Positions 8,963 through 17,632 are shown, counted from the first letter of the stretch. The stretch: DNA of 58,182 nt from Thermoanaerobacter sp. A7A (GCF_000445185.1 NZ_AVAF01000087.1:1-58182); one strand, 5' to 3'. Numbers and translations: made by a program. The notes: a model not told the origin generated them from the letters alone.

Positions 8963-10150
8963 ATGTTTCTTAATATGGTTATTGAAAGAAATCCACAACT
9001 TATTATAGAAGTTACCAAATTACACAGAGACGGTGTTATTGAACCAAATACTTATGTGCTAGATGTTGATAGTATTTATGAGAATGCAAGATTAATTAAA
9101 GAAACTGCTGATAAATATAATATTAGCTTATATTATATGACAAAACAGTTTGGAAGAAATCCTATTATTTCAAAAATCATTGAAAAGGCGGGAATTGATA
9201 AAGCAGTAGCTGTAGATTTTGATGAGGCAAGGGTATTGTTTGATAATAGTCTTAAAATAGGGCATATAGGACATTTAGTACAAGTCCCAAAAAATGACAT
9301 TAAATTATCTTTACTCATGAAACCAGAAGTTATAACATGTTTTTCATATGAAAAAGCAAAAGAAATATCAGATAACGCAAAAGAGCTTGGAATTACGCAA
9401 GATATATTATTAAGAGTGATAGATGAAAATGATGTAATATATCCGGGTCAAGAAGGAGGTATATATCTTGGAAAGTTAAAAGAAATAGTTCATCATATAT
9501 TAAAATTGAAGAATATAAAAATTGCTGGTATTACATCCTTTCCATGTTTTCTTTATGATTATGAGAAGAAAGAAATTACACCAACGCACAATGTATATAC
9601 ACTCTTAAAAGCAAAAGAAATATTGAATGAAATGGGGCTTGAAATCTGGCAAGTAAATGGGCCCAGTGCTACATGCCGTAATTCAATACCGCTTTTAAAT
9701 AAGTATGGTATTACTCATGGAGAGCCGGGGCATGCTTTATTGGGGACGACTCCTTTACATGCATATACAAAACAGCCTGAAAAGCCAGCTATAGTATATG
9801 TGTCAGAAATATCTCATGTAAATAATGGGAAAGCTTATTGCTATGGTGGTGGATTTTATCCGAGGTCAAATGTTAAATATGCTTTGGTGTCAAATAATCC
9901 TGAAGATATTTTAGATAGAATATTTGATGTTGAAGAATTACCACCGGAATCAATAGACTATTATGGAACTGTACTTTTAAACAATAGAAAAGTTAATGTT
10001 GGGGACACTGTAATATATTCATTTAGAACACAAATATTTGTAACAAGAGCAAAAGTGGCTCTTCTTGAGGGTTTGTCTTCGGGGAAACCGAAATTGACAT
10101 ATATATTTGATTCAAGGGGCAATCTTTTAAAGGATTTAAAAATGATTTAA
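8963..10150 (+). CDS. yhfX: YhfX-like alanine-racemase-fold PLP enzyme
   Basis: This 395-residue fold-type III PLP protein corresponds to E. coli YhfX. The N-terminal barrel holds the probable PLP lysine Lys61 in YYMTKQFGRNP. The C-terminal beta domain includes GGGFYPRSN and GTVLLNNRKVNVGDTV. It could racemise, epimerise or decarboxylate an amino acid-like substrate; neither E. coli YhfX nor this protein has a proven reaction. It starts 11 bases after yhfS, behind GGAGATGAGG. Confidence 0.82.
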   Translation: MFLNMVIERNPQLIIEVTKLHRDGVIEPNTYVLDVDSIYENARLIKETADKYNISLYYMTKQFGRNPIISKIIEKAGIDKAVAVDFDEARVLFDNSLKIGHIGHLVQVPKNDIKLSLLMKPEVITCFSYEKAKEISDNAKELGITQDILLRVIDENDVIYPGQEGGIYLGKLKEIVHHILKLKNIKIAGITSFPCFLYDYEKKEITPTHNVYTLLKAKEILNEMGLEIWQVNGPSATCRNSIPLLNKYGITHGEPGHALLGTTPLHAYTKQPEKPAIVYVSEISHVNNGKAYCYGGGFYPRSNVKYALVSNNPEDILDRIFDVEELPPESIDYYGTVLLNNRKVNVGDTVIYSFRTQIFVTRAKVALLEGLSSGKPKLTYIFDSRGNLLKDLKMI

Positions 10151-10166
10151 GGAAGAAGGGTAATAA

Positions 10167-11369
10167 ATGAGAGCCATAATTCTTGTAATAGATAGTCTTG
10201 GGGTTGGTGAAATGGCTGATGTCCCTGAGGTACGTCCGCAAGATATAGGAGCAAATACTTTAAAACATGTTTCTGAATATAATAATAATTACAGATTAAA
10301 TAATTTAGAATTAATGGGAGCAGGTCTTATAGTTGAGAGTAAGAATATAAAAAAGGTTAGTAATCCCATTGCAAGCTATGGATGTTCAAATTTAGAGCAT
10401 GAAGGAGCGGACACTTTTCAAGGGCATCAAGAGATTGTTGGTTCAAAGCCTAAAAAGGCTTTGAGGCAACCATTTAAAGAGTGTATCTACAAAGTAAAAA
10501 GCGAATTGGAAAAGGAAGGATATACTGTAACCATACCTGATCCCAAACATCCATTTTTACTGGTAAATGGAATAGTCGTAGTAGCAGACAATATTGAAGC
10601 GGATATAGGTTTAAACTACAATGTTACTGCTCCTTTGAATTATATTTCATTTGAAGAAGAATTGAAAATCGGACAAATAATTAGAAATAATGTTAAGGTT
10701 GGAAGAGTAATTGTACTGGGTGGCAGAGGAATAACAGTTAAAGATATATTGAATGCCATCGAAGTAAAATCTGATGAAATAGTTGGAGTTAACAGTACAA
10801 AAGCTGGTGTGTATAATAAAGGTTATATGGTGAGACATCTTGGATATGGAATAGACCCAAATGTCCAAGTGACAACTATTTTGAAGAAGCATGGTTTTGA
10901 TGTATCTCTTATTGGAAAGGCTGCAGATGTTATAAACTGTGATGGTGCAGATTATAATCCATGTGTTGATACAGAAACTGTATTAAATATATTATTGGAC
11001 AAATTAAACAGTGTTTCTCATGGTTTAATAATGGCAAATGTACAAGAAACAGACCTTGCAGGGCATTCACAGGACGTAGAAAAATACGCCGAAAAATTAA
11101 AACTTGTAGATGATTATCTACCTAAAATTATTGATAAAATGAAGGGTGATGATATTTTATTTATAACTGGTGATCACGGTAATGACCCCACAATAGGTCA
11201 CAATCACCATACAAGAGAAAAAGCGTTTCTACTAGTTTATGGCAAAAAATTAAAACCGGTAAATTTAGGAGAAAGAAAGACTTTATCAGATATAGGAGCT
11301 ACTATAGCAAATTATTTTGGTGTTGAAAAAACAGAGAATGGAGAGAGCTTTTTGAATATGATGAAATAA
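10167..11369 (+). CDS. yhfW: YhfW-like phosphopentomutase-family metalloenzyme
   Basis: This 400-residue alkaline-phosphatase-superfamily protein is related to phosphopentomutase. It has the N-terminal metal strand AIILVIDSLGVGEM, the likely phospho-acceptor Thr in GADTFQGHQEIVG, DLAGHSQD and the metal cluster TGDHGNDPTIGHNHHTRE. It corresponds to E. coli YhfW. A sugar-phosphate mutase role is likely by family, and the substrate is unknown. It is the last gene of the operon and is followed at once by an intrinsic terminator. Confidence 0.85.
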   Translation: MRAIILVIDSLGVGEMADVPEVRPQDIGANTLKHVSEYNNNYRLNNLELMGAGLIVESKNIKKVSNPIASYGCSNLEHEGADTFQGHQEIVGSKPKKALRQPFKECIYKVKSELEKEGYTVTIPDPKHPFLLVNGIVVVADNIEADIGLNYNVTAPLNYISFEEELKIGQIIRNNVKVGRVIVLGGRGITVKDILNAIEVKSDEIVGVNSTKAGVYNKGYMVRHLGYGIDPNVQVTTILKKHGFDVSLIGKAADVINCDGADYNPCVDTETVLNILLDKLNSVSHGLIMANVQETDLAGHSQDVEKYAEKLKLVDDYLPKIIDKMKGDDILFITGDHGNDPTIGHNHHTREKAFLLVYGKKLKPVNLGERKTLSDIGATIANYFGVEKTENGESFLNMMK

Positions 11370-11389
11370 GGAGATGTTCTATCTCCTTT
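11368..11389 (+). terminator. Terminator of the yhf-like operon
   Basis: AAGGAGAT-GTTCT-ATCTCCTT forms an 8-bp stem overlapping the yhfW stop. The hairpin repeat element begins at the next base after ATCTCCTTT, and a second ATCTCCTTT occurs just past the element (11616-11624). This looks like a remnant duplication of the terminator. Confidence 0.65.
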
Positions 11390-11618
11390 CAGACTGTAGA
11401 CAAACTTTCGTAAAGGATATTTTGCATAAGGAGCGACTTGTTACAAAGCGGTAACAAAACTTAACAAGACCGAGGGTGGAGGCAGGGCCGAAGCCATGGA
11501 TGGCGAAGGCGGGCACCTTAAGGCATGGATGCCGATTGTGCCCGGTACCCTGCCGGAGCCCGAAGGTCGAGCTTTAGTTTTGTCGCTTTGGAACATCGGA
11601 GCAACGATGCAAAATATC
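11390..11618 (+). mobile_element. Hairpin repeat element, copy 1 (3' end lost)
   Basis: This stretch of about 229 bases is close to 90% identical to 31923-32150 by eye. Both begin CAGACTGTAGACAAAC and share GATATTTTGCAT near the left and its complement ATGCAAAATATC at the right. Inner arms (GGGTGGAGGCAGGG with CCCTGCCGG, GGGCAC with GTGCCC) would fold it into one long imperfect hairpin. Only the hairpin tip differs strongly between copies. It is clearly GC-richer than its surroundings and has no convincing gene. Compared with copy 2, the last 34 bases are missing and the element runs directly into TCCTTTTT. Confidence 0.75.
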
Positions 11619-11669
11619 TCCTTTTTCTATATTATAATTATATTATTCCACTTGAAGGGAGAAGTTTTT

Positions 11670-11967
11670 ATGAAAATAATAGTTCCAATAAAGCAAGTAC
11701 CTGAGACGAGCAATGTAAAAATGGATCCTATAACAGTGACAATGATAAGAGAAGTGTCAAATCCTATCAGTAGAAAATGGGAAAATTACAGTAAAAAGGC
11801 TTGTTGAATAAAGATATGAGGAAATTGAAATGATGCTTCCAGCAGTGTTAACAGTGGTCAAGTAAATAAGCGATTCAAGGTTGCCTACACTAAGAGGTAA
11901 ATTAAGGGCAAAGAAAATGGGAATACCTTTATGGGATGTTCAAATGCTGGGGGTGAAAGAGCAGTAA
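11670..11967 (+). pseudogene. etfB: Relic of electron-transfer flavoprotein beta subunit
   Basis: An ATG at 11670 behind GAAGGGAG opens a peptide, MKIIVPIKQVPETSNVKMDP, typical of the EtfB N-terminus. The frame then decays. A shifted frame resumes with pieces like the EtfB C-terminus (LPAVLTVVK, then SRLPTLRGKLRAKKMGIPLW) and ends in VKEQ-stop at 11965. The middle of the gene (FAD/AMP-binding region) is gone. It is non-functional and probably left over from an etfB-etfA-glcD type operon, since a glcD fragment follows. Confidence 0.78.
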
Positions 11968-11969
11968 AA

Positions 11970-12215
11970 TAAAGAGTTACTGGAAGATATATAATAGGTT
12001 TAGAAGTAGTGACTCCAACAGGAGATATTGTACATCTTGGTGGTAAAGTGATGAAAGATGTTACTGGATATGACCTAATTCACCTTATAGTAGATTCTGA
12101 AGGGGCACTTGATTATTTGCCAATGGTGTTAGAACCACAGCATATAGAAATAATGAGAGCAATCAAAAAAGCACTTGACCCAAATCTAATACTTAATCCA
12201 GGGAAAATTATATAG
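11970..12215 (+). pseudogene. Relic of FAD-linked glycolate/lactate oxidase (GlcD-like)
   Basis: The translated fragment reads GLEVVTPTGDIVHLGGKVMK, then DVTGYDLIHL, the FAD-binding core of GlcD-type oxidases. It jumps directly to the C-terminal end IMRAIKKALDPNLILNPGKI. More than half of the gene is deleted and there is no proper start. Together with the etfB relic it marks a lost lactate/glycolate oxidation operon. An open stretch from 12009 is just part of this relic. Confidence 0.8.
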
Positions 12216-12256
12216 AGATAACATACGTAATAAATTTAAGAAAGTCATAATTTTTG

Positions 12257-12265
12257 TGATATAAT
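12257..12265 (+). promoter_or_regulatory. Extended -10 promoter of nagA
   Basis: TG-A-TATAAT at 12257-12265 is a consensus extended -10 element about 47 bases before the nagA start. No clear -35 hexamer is seen. nagA thus seems to have its own promoter, separate from the murP-mupG-murQ cluster. Confidence 0.5.
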
Positions 12266-12311
12266 CAAATATAGAAGATTATATGAAATTACTCAAAGGA
12301 GTTGTTTTTAA

Positions 12312-13478
12312 ATGAAAAGTATTCTATTAAAGCATGGTGAGATATATACAGAGAAGGAAATAATATACGATGGAGATGTATTGATATCAGAAGGTAAAAT
12401 TGTAGAGATTGGTAAGGGTTTATATAATGTTGATGCAGAAGTAATTGATTTAAAAGGGAAAAAGGTGGTGCCTGGATTTATTGATATACACATACATGGT
12501 GGAGTAGGGCATGACACAATGGATGCTACTTATGAAGCATTAAATGCTATTTCAGTTCACCTTGCAAGGCATGGGGTTACATCTTTCTGTGCTACTACCA
12601 TGACAATGGATATACCCTATATTTTAGATGCTCTCAGAAACATAGATGAGACAATGAAAAAGGGTATAGAAGGTGCGCAAGTTTTAGGCGCATATGTGGA
12701 AGGACCCTTTATAAGCAAAGAACACAAAGGGGCACAGGATGAAAAATATATAATACAACCTGATAAAAAGTTATTTGACAAATTTTTAGAAATTTCAGGA
12801 GGTAACATAAAAGTAATAGCATTAGCACCTGAAAAGGACCCGGATGGAAGTTTTGCAGAACATGTCACGAAAAAGGGTGTAAAAGTATCCTTGGGGCATA
12901 CAAATGCCACTTATGAGGAGATGAAAAATGGAGTAGATCATGGTGCTACAATTGCAGTCCATACATATAACGGCATGAAAGGGTTACATCACAGAGAACC
13001 TGGTGCTTTAGGAGAAGTTTTTTTGGATGACAGATTATACAGCGAGTTGATATGTGACCTTATACATTCACATCCTGCGGCAGTAAAAATACTTTTAAAG
13101 ATAAAAGGTACAGATAGAGTAGTATTAATTTCTGATGCTATGGCAGCTTGTGGTTTAGGAGATGGAGAATGCAGTCTTGGAGGGCAAAAAGTTTATGTAA
13201 AAAATGGAGAGGCAAGACTTGAGAATGGCACTTTGGCGGGAAGTACTCTGACATTGGATAAAGCTTTAGCAAATATAACGTCTCTTGGAGTACCACTTTT
13301 TGAAGCTTGCAAAATGGTTTCTTTAAATCCTGCAAAAGCAATTGGCATAGCTGACAGAAAAGGCAGTATAGCTATAGGAAAAGATGCTGATATAACCATT
13401 CTAAACAGTGATTTAACTGTAGATATGACAATGGTTAATGGGAAAATTGTGTATAAAGTAGCAAATAATAACCGCTGA
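12312..13478 (+). CDS. nagA: N-acetylglucosamine-6-phosphate deacetylase
   Basis: This 388-residue amidohydrolase converts GlcNAc-6P to glucosamine-6P and acetate. It shows PGFIDIHIHGG (metal site near residue 57-61), VEGPFISKEHKGA, the SLGHTNATYEEM histidine site, HTYNGMKGLHHREPG and the catalytic Asp in LISDAMAACG. The RBS AAAGGAG precedes the ATG. It completes the route from MurNAc-6P begun by MupG and MurQ. No nagB follows. Confidence 0.96.
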   Translation: MKSILLKHGEIYTEKEIIYDGDVLISEGKIVEIGKGLYNVDAEVIDLKGKKVVPGFIDIHIHGGVGHDTMDATYEALNAISVHLARHGVTSFCATTMTMDIPYILDALRNIDETMKKGIEGAQVLGAYVEGPFISKEHKGAQDEKYIIQPDKKLFDKFLEISGGNIKVIALAPEKDPDGSFAEHVTKKGVKVSLGHTNATYEEMKNGVDHGATIAVHTYNGMKGLHHREPGALGEVFLDDRLYSELICDLIHSHPAAVKILLKIKGTDRVVLISDAMAACGLGDGECSLGGQKVYVKNGEARLENGTLAGSTLTLDKALANITSLGVPLFEACKMVSLNPAKAIGIADRKGSIAIGKDADITILNSDLTVDMTMVNGKIVYKVANNNR

Positions 13479-13505
13479 TTAAGTGTCAGCGGCTATTATT
13501 TTTAG
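13473..13505. terminator. Bidirectional terminator between nagA and the aminotransferase
   Basis: CCGCTGA / TCAGCGG with a 7-base loop lies between convergent genes, with TATTATTTTTAG on one side and an A-rich stretch on the other. It overlaps the nagA stop codon. Confidence 0.7.
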
Positions 13506-14672
13506 CTACAATATTCTTTCAGCGAAGTGTTTTATTCTTTCAAGTGCTCTTTTTATTTTATCTATAGAATATGCATATGATACACGAATAAATCCTTCAC
13601 CGCTTGGGCCAAATGCGTCTCCTGGCACTACAGCTACTTTTTCTTCTTTTAAGAGTTTTTCACAAAATTCCTGTGAAGTCATACCCGTCTTTTTTATTGA
13701 CGGGAAAATATAGAAAGCTCCTTTTGGCTCAAAGCAGTCAAAGCCTATTTCGCGAAATCCGTTTACAATAAATTTCCTTCTCTTATCATATGTTTCTCTC
13801 ATTTTTACTATGTCTTCTTCACATTGATATATACCCTTTATAGCTGCATATTGTGCTGTTATTGGAGCGCATATAGTTGTGTACTGATGGATTTTATTCA
13901 TTGCTTCAATAAATCCGTGTTCTGCTGCAATGTATCCCAGCCTCCAACCTGTCATGGCGAAAGCTTTTGAAAAACCGTTTATAAGTATTGTCCTTTCTTT
14001 CATGCCCGGAAGTGAAGCTATGCTTATGTGTCTTCCTTCATAAGTTAATTCACTGTATATTTCATCAGAAATGACTAGTAAATCATACTCGATTATTATG
14101 TTTACAATTTCTTCTAATTCTTCTTTTTTCATGATAGCACCTGTAGGGTTATTGGGGTAAGGAAGAATTAATACCTTTGTTTTTGGGGTTATTTTTGATT
14201 TTAGGTCATCAGGGGTTATTATAAAATTGTTTTTTTCATCAGTAGGAACAAATACAGGGATGCCTCTTGTCAAAGTTACACATGGTGCGTATGATACGTA
14301 ACTTGGTTCAGGTACTAAAACCTCGTCACCGTCATTTAAAAGAGCTCGCAGAGCAAGGTCAATGGCTTCACTAGCACCAATAGTTACCATTATTTCTTTT
14401 TCAGGGTCATAGGTTAAATTATAATGGGTCTTTAAAAAATAGGATATGGCGATTCTAAGTTCGGGCAAGCCTAAGTTTGAGGTGTATGTTGTGCTACCTC
14501 TATCTAGTGCGTCAATGCCTTCTTTTCTTATTTCCCATGGAGTTACAAAATCTGGTTCGCCAACTCCCAGTGATATTATGTCTTTTGAATTTGTGACAAG
14601 GTCAAAAAATTTTCTAATTCCGGACGGTGGTATGCTTTTTACTACATTAGATATATATTTGTCTGTGTTCAT
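13506..14672 (-). CDS. Class I aminotransferase (aspartate/aromatic type)
   Basis: This 388-residue fold-type I PLP enzyme has the PNNPTG motif (Asn175), ISDEIYSELTY and the Schiff-base Lys236 in NGFSKAFAMTGWRLGY. This is the aspartate aminotransferase class I-gamma pattern, found in low-GC Gram-positives next to an Lrp-type regulator. The substrate (aspartate, alanine or branched amino acids) cannot be decided here. It overlaps the regulator gene upstream by 4 bases, so the two form one operon. Confidence 0.9.
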   Translation of the reverse strand: MNTDKYISNVVKSIPPSGIRKFFDLVTNSKDIISLGVGEPDFVTPWEIRKEGIDALDRGSTTYTSNLGLPELRIAISYFLKTHYNLTYDPEKEIMVTIGASEAIDLALRALLNDGDEVLVPEPSYVSYAPCVTLTRGIPVFVPTDEKNNFIITPDDLKSKITPKTKVLILPYPNNPTGAIMKKEELEEIVNIIIEYDLLVISDEIYSELTYEGRHISIASLPGMKERTILINGFSKAFAMTGWRLGYIAAEHGFIEAMNKIHQYTTICAPITAQYAAIKGIYQCEEDIVKMRETYDKRRKFIVNGFREIGFDCFEPKGAFYIFPSIKKTGMTSQEFCEKLLKEEKVAVVPGDAFGPSGEGFIRVSYAYSIDKIKRALERIKHFAERIL

Positions 14673-15166
14673 GGTGTTACCACCAGTCTTTTGTCATTTT
14701 GTCCTTCTTCGTAAAAAACGCCGTCCTTTTTATATCTTTTTAATACAAAATGGGTTGTAGTGCTTAAGACTCCTTCAATAGGTGCAAGTCTTTCAGCTAC
14801 AAATAATGCTATTTCTTTCATGGTTTTGCCTTCTACTTCCACAGAAAGGTCATAAGTTCCGGAAATTAAGGAAACTGATTTTACTTCTTCGTACTGGCAT
14901 ATTCTGTGGGCTACTTTGTTAAATCCATGTCCTTGCTGGGGTGCTACTCTTACATCTATAAGGGCAGTTATAACTTCCCGGTCGGTCTTTTCCCAATCCA
15001 CTAAAGTAGTGTATTTTAATAACACTTTTTTGTCTTCAAGACTTTTCATTGTATTTTTGACTTCTTCTTCACTAAGCCCTGTAATTGTTGCGATCTGTTT
15101 TTCTGTAAGACGACTGTTTTCGCACAAAAGGTCAAGGATTTCTATGGCTTTATCCATTTTTGACAC
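14669..15166 (-). CDS. Lrp/AsnC family transcriptional regulator
   Basis: This 165-residue protein has an N-terminal helix-turn-helix (about residues 1-60; LTEKQIATITGLSEEEVKN) and a C-terminal ligand-sensing RAM domain (about 70-150, with LISGTYDLSVEVEGKT). It probably senses an amino acid and controls the downstream aminotransferase and itself. RBS AGGAGGTG precedes the start. Confidence 0.9.
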   Translation of the reverse strand: MSKMDKAIEILDLLCENSRLTEKQIATITGLSEEEVKNTMKSLEDKKVLLKYTTLVDWEKTDREVITALIDVRVAPQQGHGFNKVAHRICQYEEVKSVSLISGTYDLSVEVEGKTMKEIALFVAERLAPIEGVLSTTTHFVLKRYKKDGVFYEEGQNDKRLVVTP

Positions 15167-15190
15167 CTCCTAAAAAGATATTTTATGCAC

Positions 15191-15219
15191 ATTATAATAC
15201 AAAGATAGGTGTAATTCAA
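15191..15219 (-). promoter_or_regulatory. Promoter of the lrp-aminotransferase operon
   Basis: On the minus strand TTGAAT (15214-15219) and TATAAT (15191-15196) are spaced 17 bases apart, close to the ideal housekeeping sigma promoter. It lies 25 bases upstream of the regulator's start. Confidence 0.75.
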
Positions 15220-15290
15220 TAATTTAATAAATTGAAGCATAAAATTTTAAATAAAAACGTTTGAAATTGAAATAATACAAGATTGTTGGG

Positions 15291-15353
15291 TTGACAGATA
15301 CATGTAAAGAATGCTACAATTTTTATAGGGATATTGATAATTATTTTCAATTA
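15291..15353 (+). promoter_or_regulatory. feo promoter with Fur-like box
   Basis: TTGACA (15291-15296) and TACAAT (15315-15320) with an 18-base spacer form the promoter. Just downstream, GATAATTATTTTCAATTAT (15336-15354) resembles a Fur box (GATAATGATAATCATTATC), with an intact left half. Repression by iron-loaded Fur is the expected control of feoAB. This is inferred from sequence similarity only. Confidence 0.6.
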
Positions 15354-15369
15354 TGGAGGCTGCATATAA

Positions 15370-15612
15370 ATGGGAGAAAATACTATTATAAATCTTATAG
15401 AATTAAAGGAAAATCATGAAGGAGAGATTGTATTAATAAAAGCAGGAAGAGCAGCTACGCAAAGGTTAAATGAAATGGGACTTGTCCCGGGGACAAAAGT
15501 TAAGTTGGTTAGAAAAGGTCCTTTAAGGGGCCCTGTGGAATTGGAGGTCAGGAATTCTCACCTTGTGATTGGATATGGTCTTGCTTCAAAAGTATATGTA
15601 AAAATCGTCTGA
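15370..15612 (+). CDS. feoA: FeoA-domain iron transport protein
   Basis: This 80-residue SH3-like protein has the FeoA pattern: ATQRLNEMGLVPGTKVKLV, GPLRGPVELEV and VIGYGLASKVYV. FeoA is a small cytoplasmic partner of FeoB in ferrous iron uptake. It lies 18 bases before feoB in the same operon, behind GGAGG. Confidence 0.93.
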   Translation: MGENTIINLIELKENHEGEIVLIKAGRAATQRLNEMGLVPGTKVKLVRKGPLRGPVELEVRNSHLVIGYGLASKVYVKIV

Positions 15613-15630
15613 CAGAAAGGGCGATATGCG

Positions 15631-17601
15631 ATGAAAAAAGAAATAATTATAGCTTTAGCAGGAAATGCCAATGTGGGTAAAAGTGTCATATTTAATCAAT
15701 TAACAGGATTGACTCAGATAATTGGCAACTGGCCAGGGAAAACAGTCGAGAGGGCAGAAGGGGTACTGCGGTTTAAAGGACGAACTATAAAAATTGTTGA
15801 CCTTCCTGGTATTTATTCACTTTCTGCTTATTCTCAAGAGGAAATTGTTTCCCGTGAGTTTATAGCTTTTGAAAAACCGGATGTTGTAATAAACGTGGTG
15901 GATGCTTCTAATCTTGAGAGAAATTTGTTTTTTACAGTGCAACTTTTAGAGCTTCATGTGCCTATGGTTATGGCTTTAAACCAAGTGGATTATGCCCTTA
16001 AAAAGGGTATAGATATAGATGTAAAGAAGTTAGAAGAGCTTTTAGGTATTCCAGTTGTAGAAACTGTTGCTACAAAAGGCAAAGGGCTTCAGGAATTAAT
16101 AAATAAAGTTTTAGAAGTTGTGGATTCGCATAAAGAAGTGGATGTAAAAAGGTATGATATAAAAGAGGAAAAAGTTCTTAAATACAGAAATGAAGTAAGT
16201 GAATCTGTAATGAAAATTTACAACATCCTTTTGAAACACAATGTAGACCTTATAAATTTATTTCATCCTCTGTGGATTTCACTAAAACTGATAGAAGAGG
16301 ATAGCGATATAGTAGAAAAGTTAAAAAAAGAACCTAATGGAGAAAAAGCTTATGAAGAAATTCAAAAAGAATTAGAAGGTTTAAAGGCGAAGACAGATAA
16401 TCCTCTTGCAACTTTAGTTACAGCAGACAGATATGATATTGCTTCTTTTATCGCAAACCAAACTGTATCAGAGATTCACCATAGAATTACTTGGACTGAT
16501 TTAATTGACAATGTAGCTCTTCATAAGATATGGGGCTATATATCAATGTTCATTATTGTATTTATATCTTTTTATGGAATATTTAAGTTTGGAGAGTATT
16601 TCTCAGGTGTGCTGGAGGACTTTTTTGACGGTTTTAAGCCTTTAGTGTACAATTTGAATATTCCAAATATGTACAAAGATTTTCTCTGGAATGGGCTTGC
16701 TGAAGGGATTATTTCTGCTATAACTATAGTGCTTCCCTATATATTTCCTTTTTATGTGTTTTTATCAATACTTGAAAACACTGGTTATCTTGCAAGAATT
16801 GCATTTTTAATGGATGAGGTTATGCACAAAGTTGGGCTTCACGGTAAAGCTCTTATTCCAGTATTGATGGGGTTTGGGTGCAATGTCCCTGCAGTATTAG
16901 GCACCAAAATTTTAGAAACGGATAGAGAAATATTTATTGCGTCTTTTATGTCTACTCTTGTGCCTTGTTCTGCAAGAATTGTAATAATTTTGGGAACAAT
17001 AGGGGTCTTCATGGGGCCACAATACGCACTCGCTGTTTTTGCCTTAGACGTTTTGGTAGTTTATATAGCGGCGTATTTTGCAAATAAAATAGCACCTGGA
17101 AAGCCTTATGATTTGATAATGGAACTTCCTGGCTACAGGATGCCTGCTTTAAAGCCTACATTGAAGCAGATATGGTTTAGAATAAAAGACTTTTTGTATG
17201 TAGCTCTTCCAATAATTGTAGTTGGCAGCTTGGTTCTGGAAATATTGAAGTACTCTGGCATATTTAAATATGTGACTTATATAATGGATCCTATTGTTGT
17301 AAAATGGTTGGGATTGCCGTCAATAGTTGGGATAGTATTGATTTTTGGGATACTCAGAAAAGAATTGACACTTATAATGCTTTTAACACTGTCTGGGACA
17401 AGTCACATAACACAGATTTTGACGCCGCGGCAGATGATTGTCTTTGGTGTTGTTACAATGCTTTATATTCCTTGTATTGCTACAATTGCGGCATTAAAAA
17501 GGACAATTGGCTGGAGAAAGACATGGTGGGTAGTTTTTGCTAATATTTTTATTGCGATACTAATAGGAGGAATATTAAATCGAATTCTTACTTTTGTATA
17601 A
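15631..17601 (+). CDS. feoB: Ferrous iron transporter FeoB
   Basis: This 656-residue protein has an N-terminal GTPase domain: G1 GNANVGKS (11-18), G3 DLPGIYSLS and G4 NQVD. A helical insertion domain follows, then membrane segments from about residue 290 with the two Gate motifs (LPCSAR-like VPCSARIVII and PCIATIAAL). It imports Fe(II) across the membrane. Length is typical. No FeoC gene follows; the next genes are an MNT/HEPN pair. Confidence 0.96.
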   Translation: MKKEIIIALAGNANVGKSVIFNQLTGLTQIIGNWPGKTVERAEGVLRFKGRTIKIVDLPGIYSLSAYSQEEIVSREFIAFEKPDVVINVVDASNLERNLFFTVQLLELHVPMVMALNQVDYALKKGIDIDVKKLEELLGIPVVETVATKGKGLQELINKVLEVVDSHKEVDVKRYDIKEEKVLKYRNEVSESVMKIYNILLKHNVDLINLFHPLWISLKLIEEDSDIVEKLKKEPNGEKAYEEIQKELEGLKAKTDNPLATLVTADRYDIASFIANQTVSEIHHRITWTDLIDNVALHKIWGYISMFIIVFISFYGIFKFGEYFSGVLEDFFDGFKPLVYNLNIPNMYKDFLWNGLAEGIISAITIVLPYIFPFYVFLSILENTGYLARIAFLMDEVMHKVGLHGKALIPVLMGFGCNVPAVLGTKILETDREIFIASFMSTLVPCSARIVIILGTIGVFMGPQYALAVFALDVLVVYIAAYFANKIAPGKPYDLIMELPGYRMPALKPTLKQIWFRIKDFLYVALPIIVVGSLVLEILKYSGIFKYVTYIMDPIVVKWLGLPSIVGIVLIFGILRKELTLIMLLTLSGTSHITQILTPRQMIVFGVVTMLYIPCIATIAALKRTIGWRKTWWVVFANIFIAILIGGILNRILTFV

Positions 17602-17632
17602 TTGTGCTATAATGTTAATGGGTGATAAAATT

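Noticed and set aside
11496-11807. 103-codon open frame running through the hairpin element into the etfB relic
   Set aside because: It crosses a GC-rich inverted-repeat element and fuses to the start of a decayed gene; there is no ribosome site and copy 2 of the element does not keep the frame.
15613-15630. Possible separate promoter between feoA and feoB
   Set aside because: The gap is 18 bases and holds only a ribosome site (GAAAGGG).
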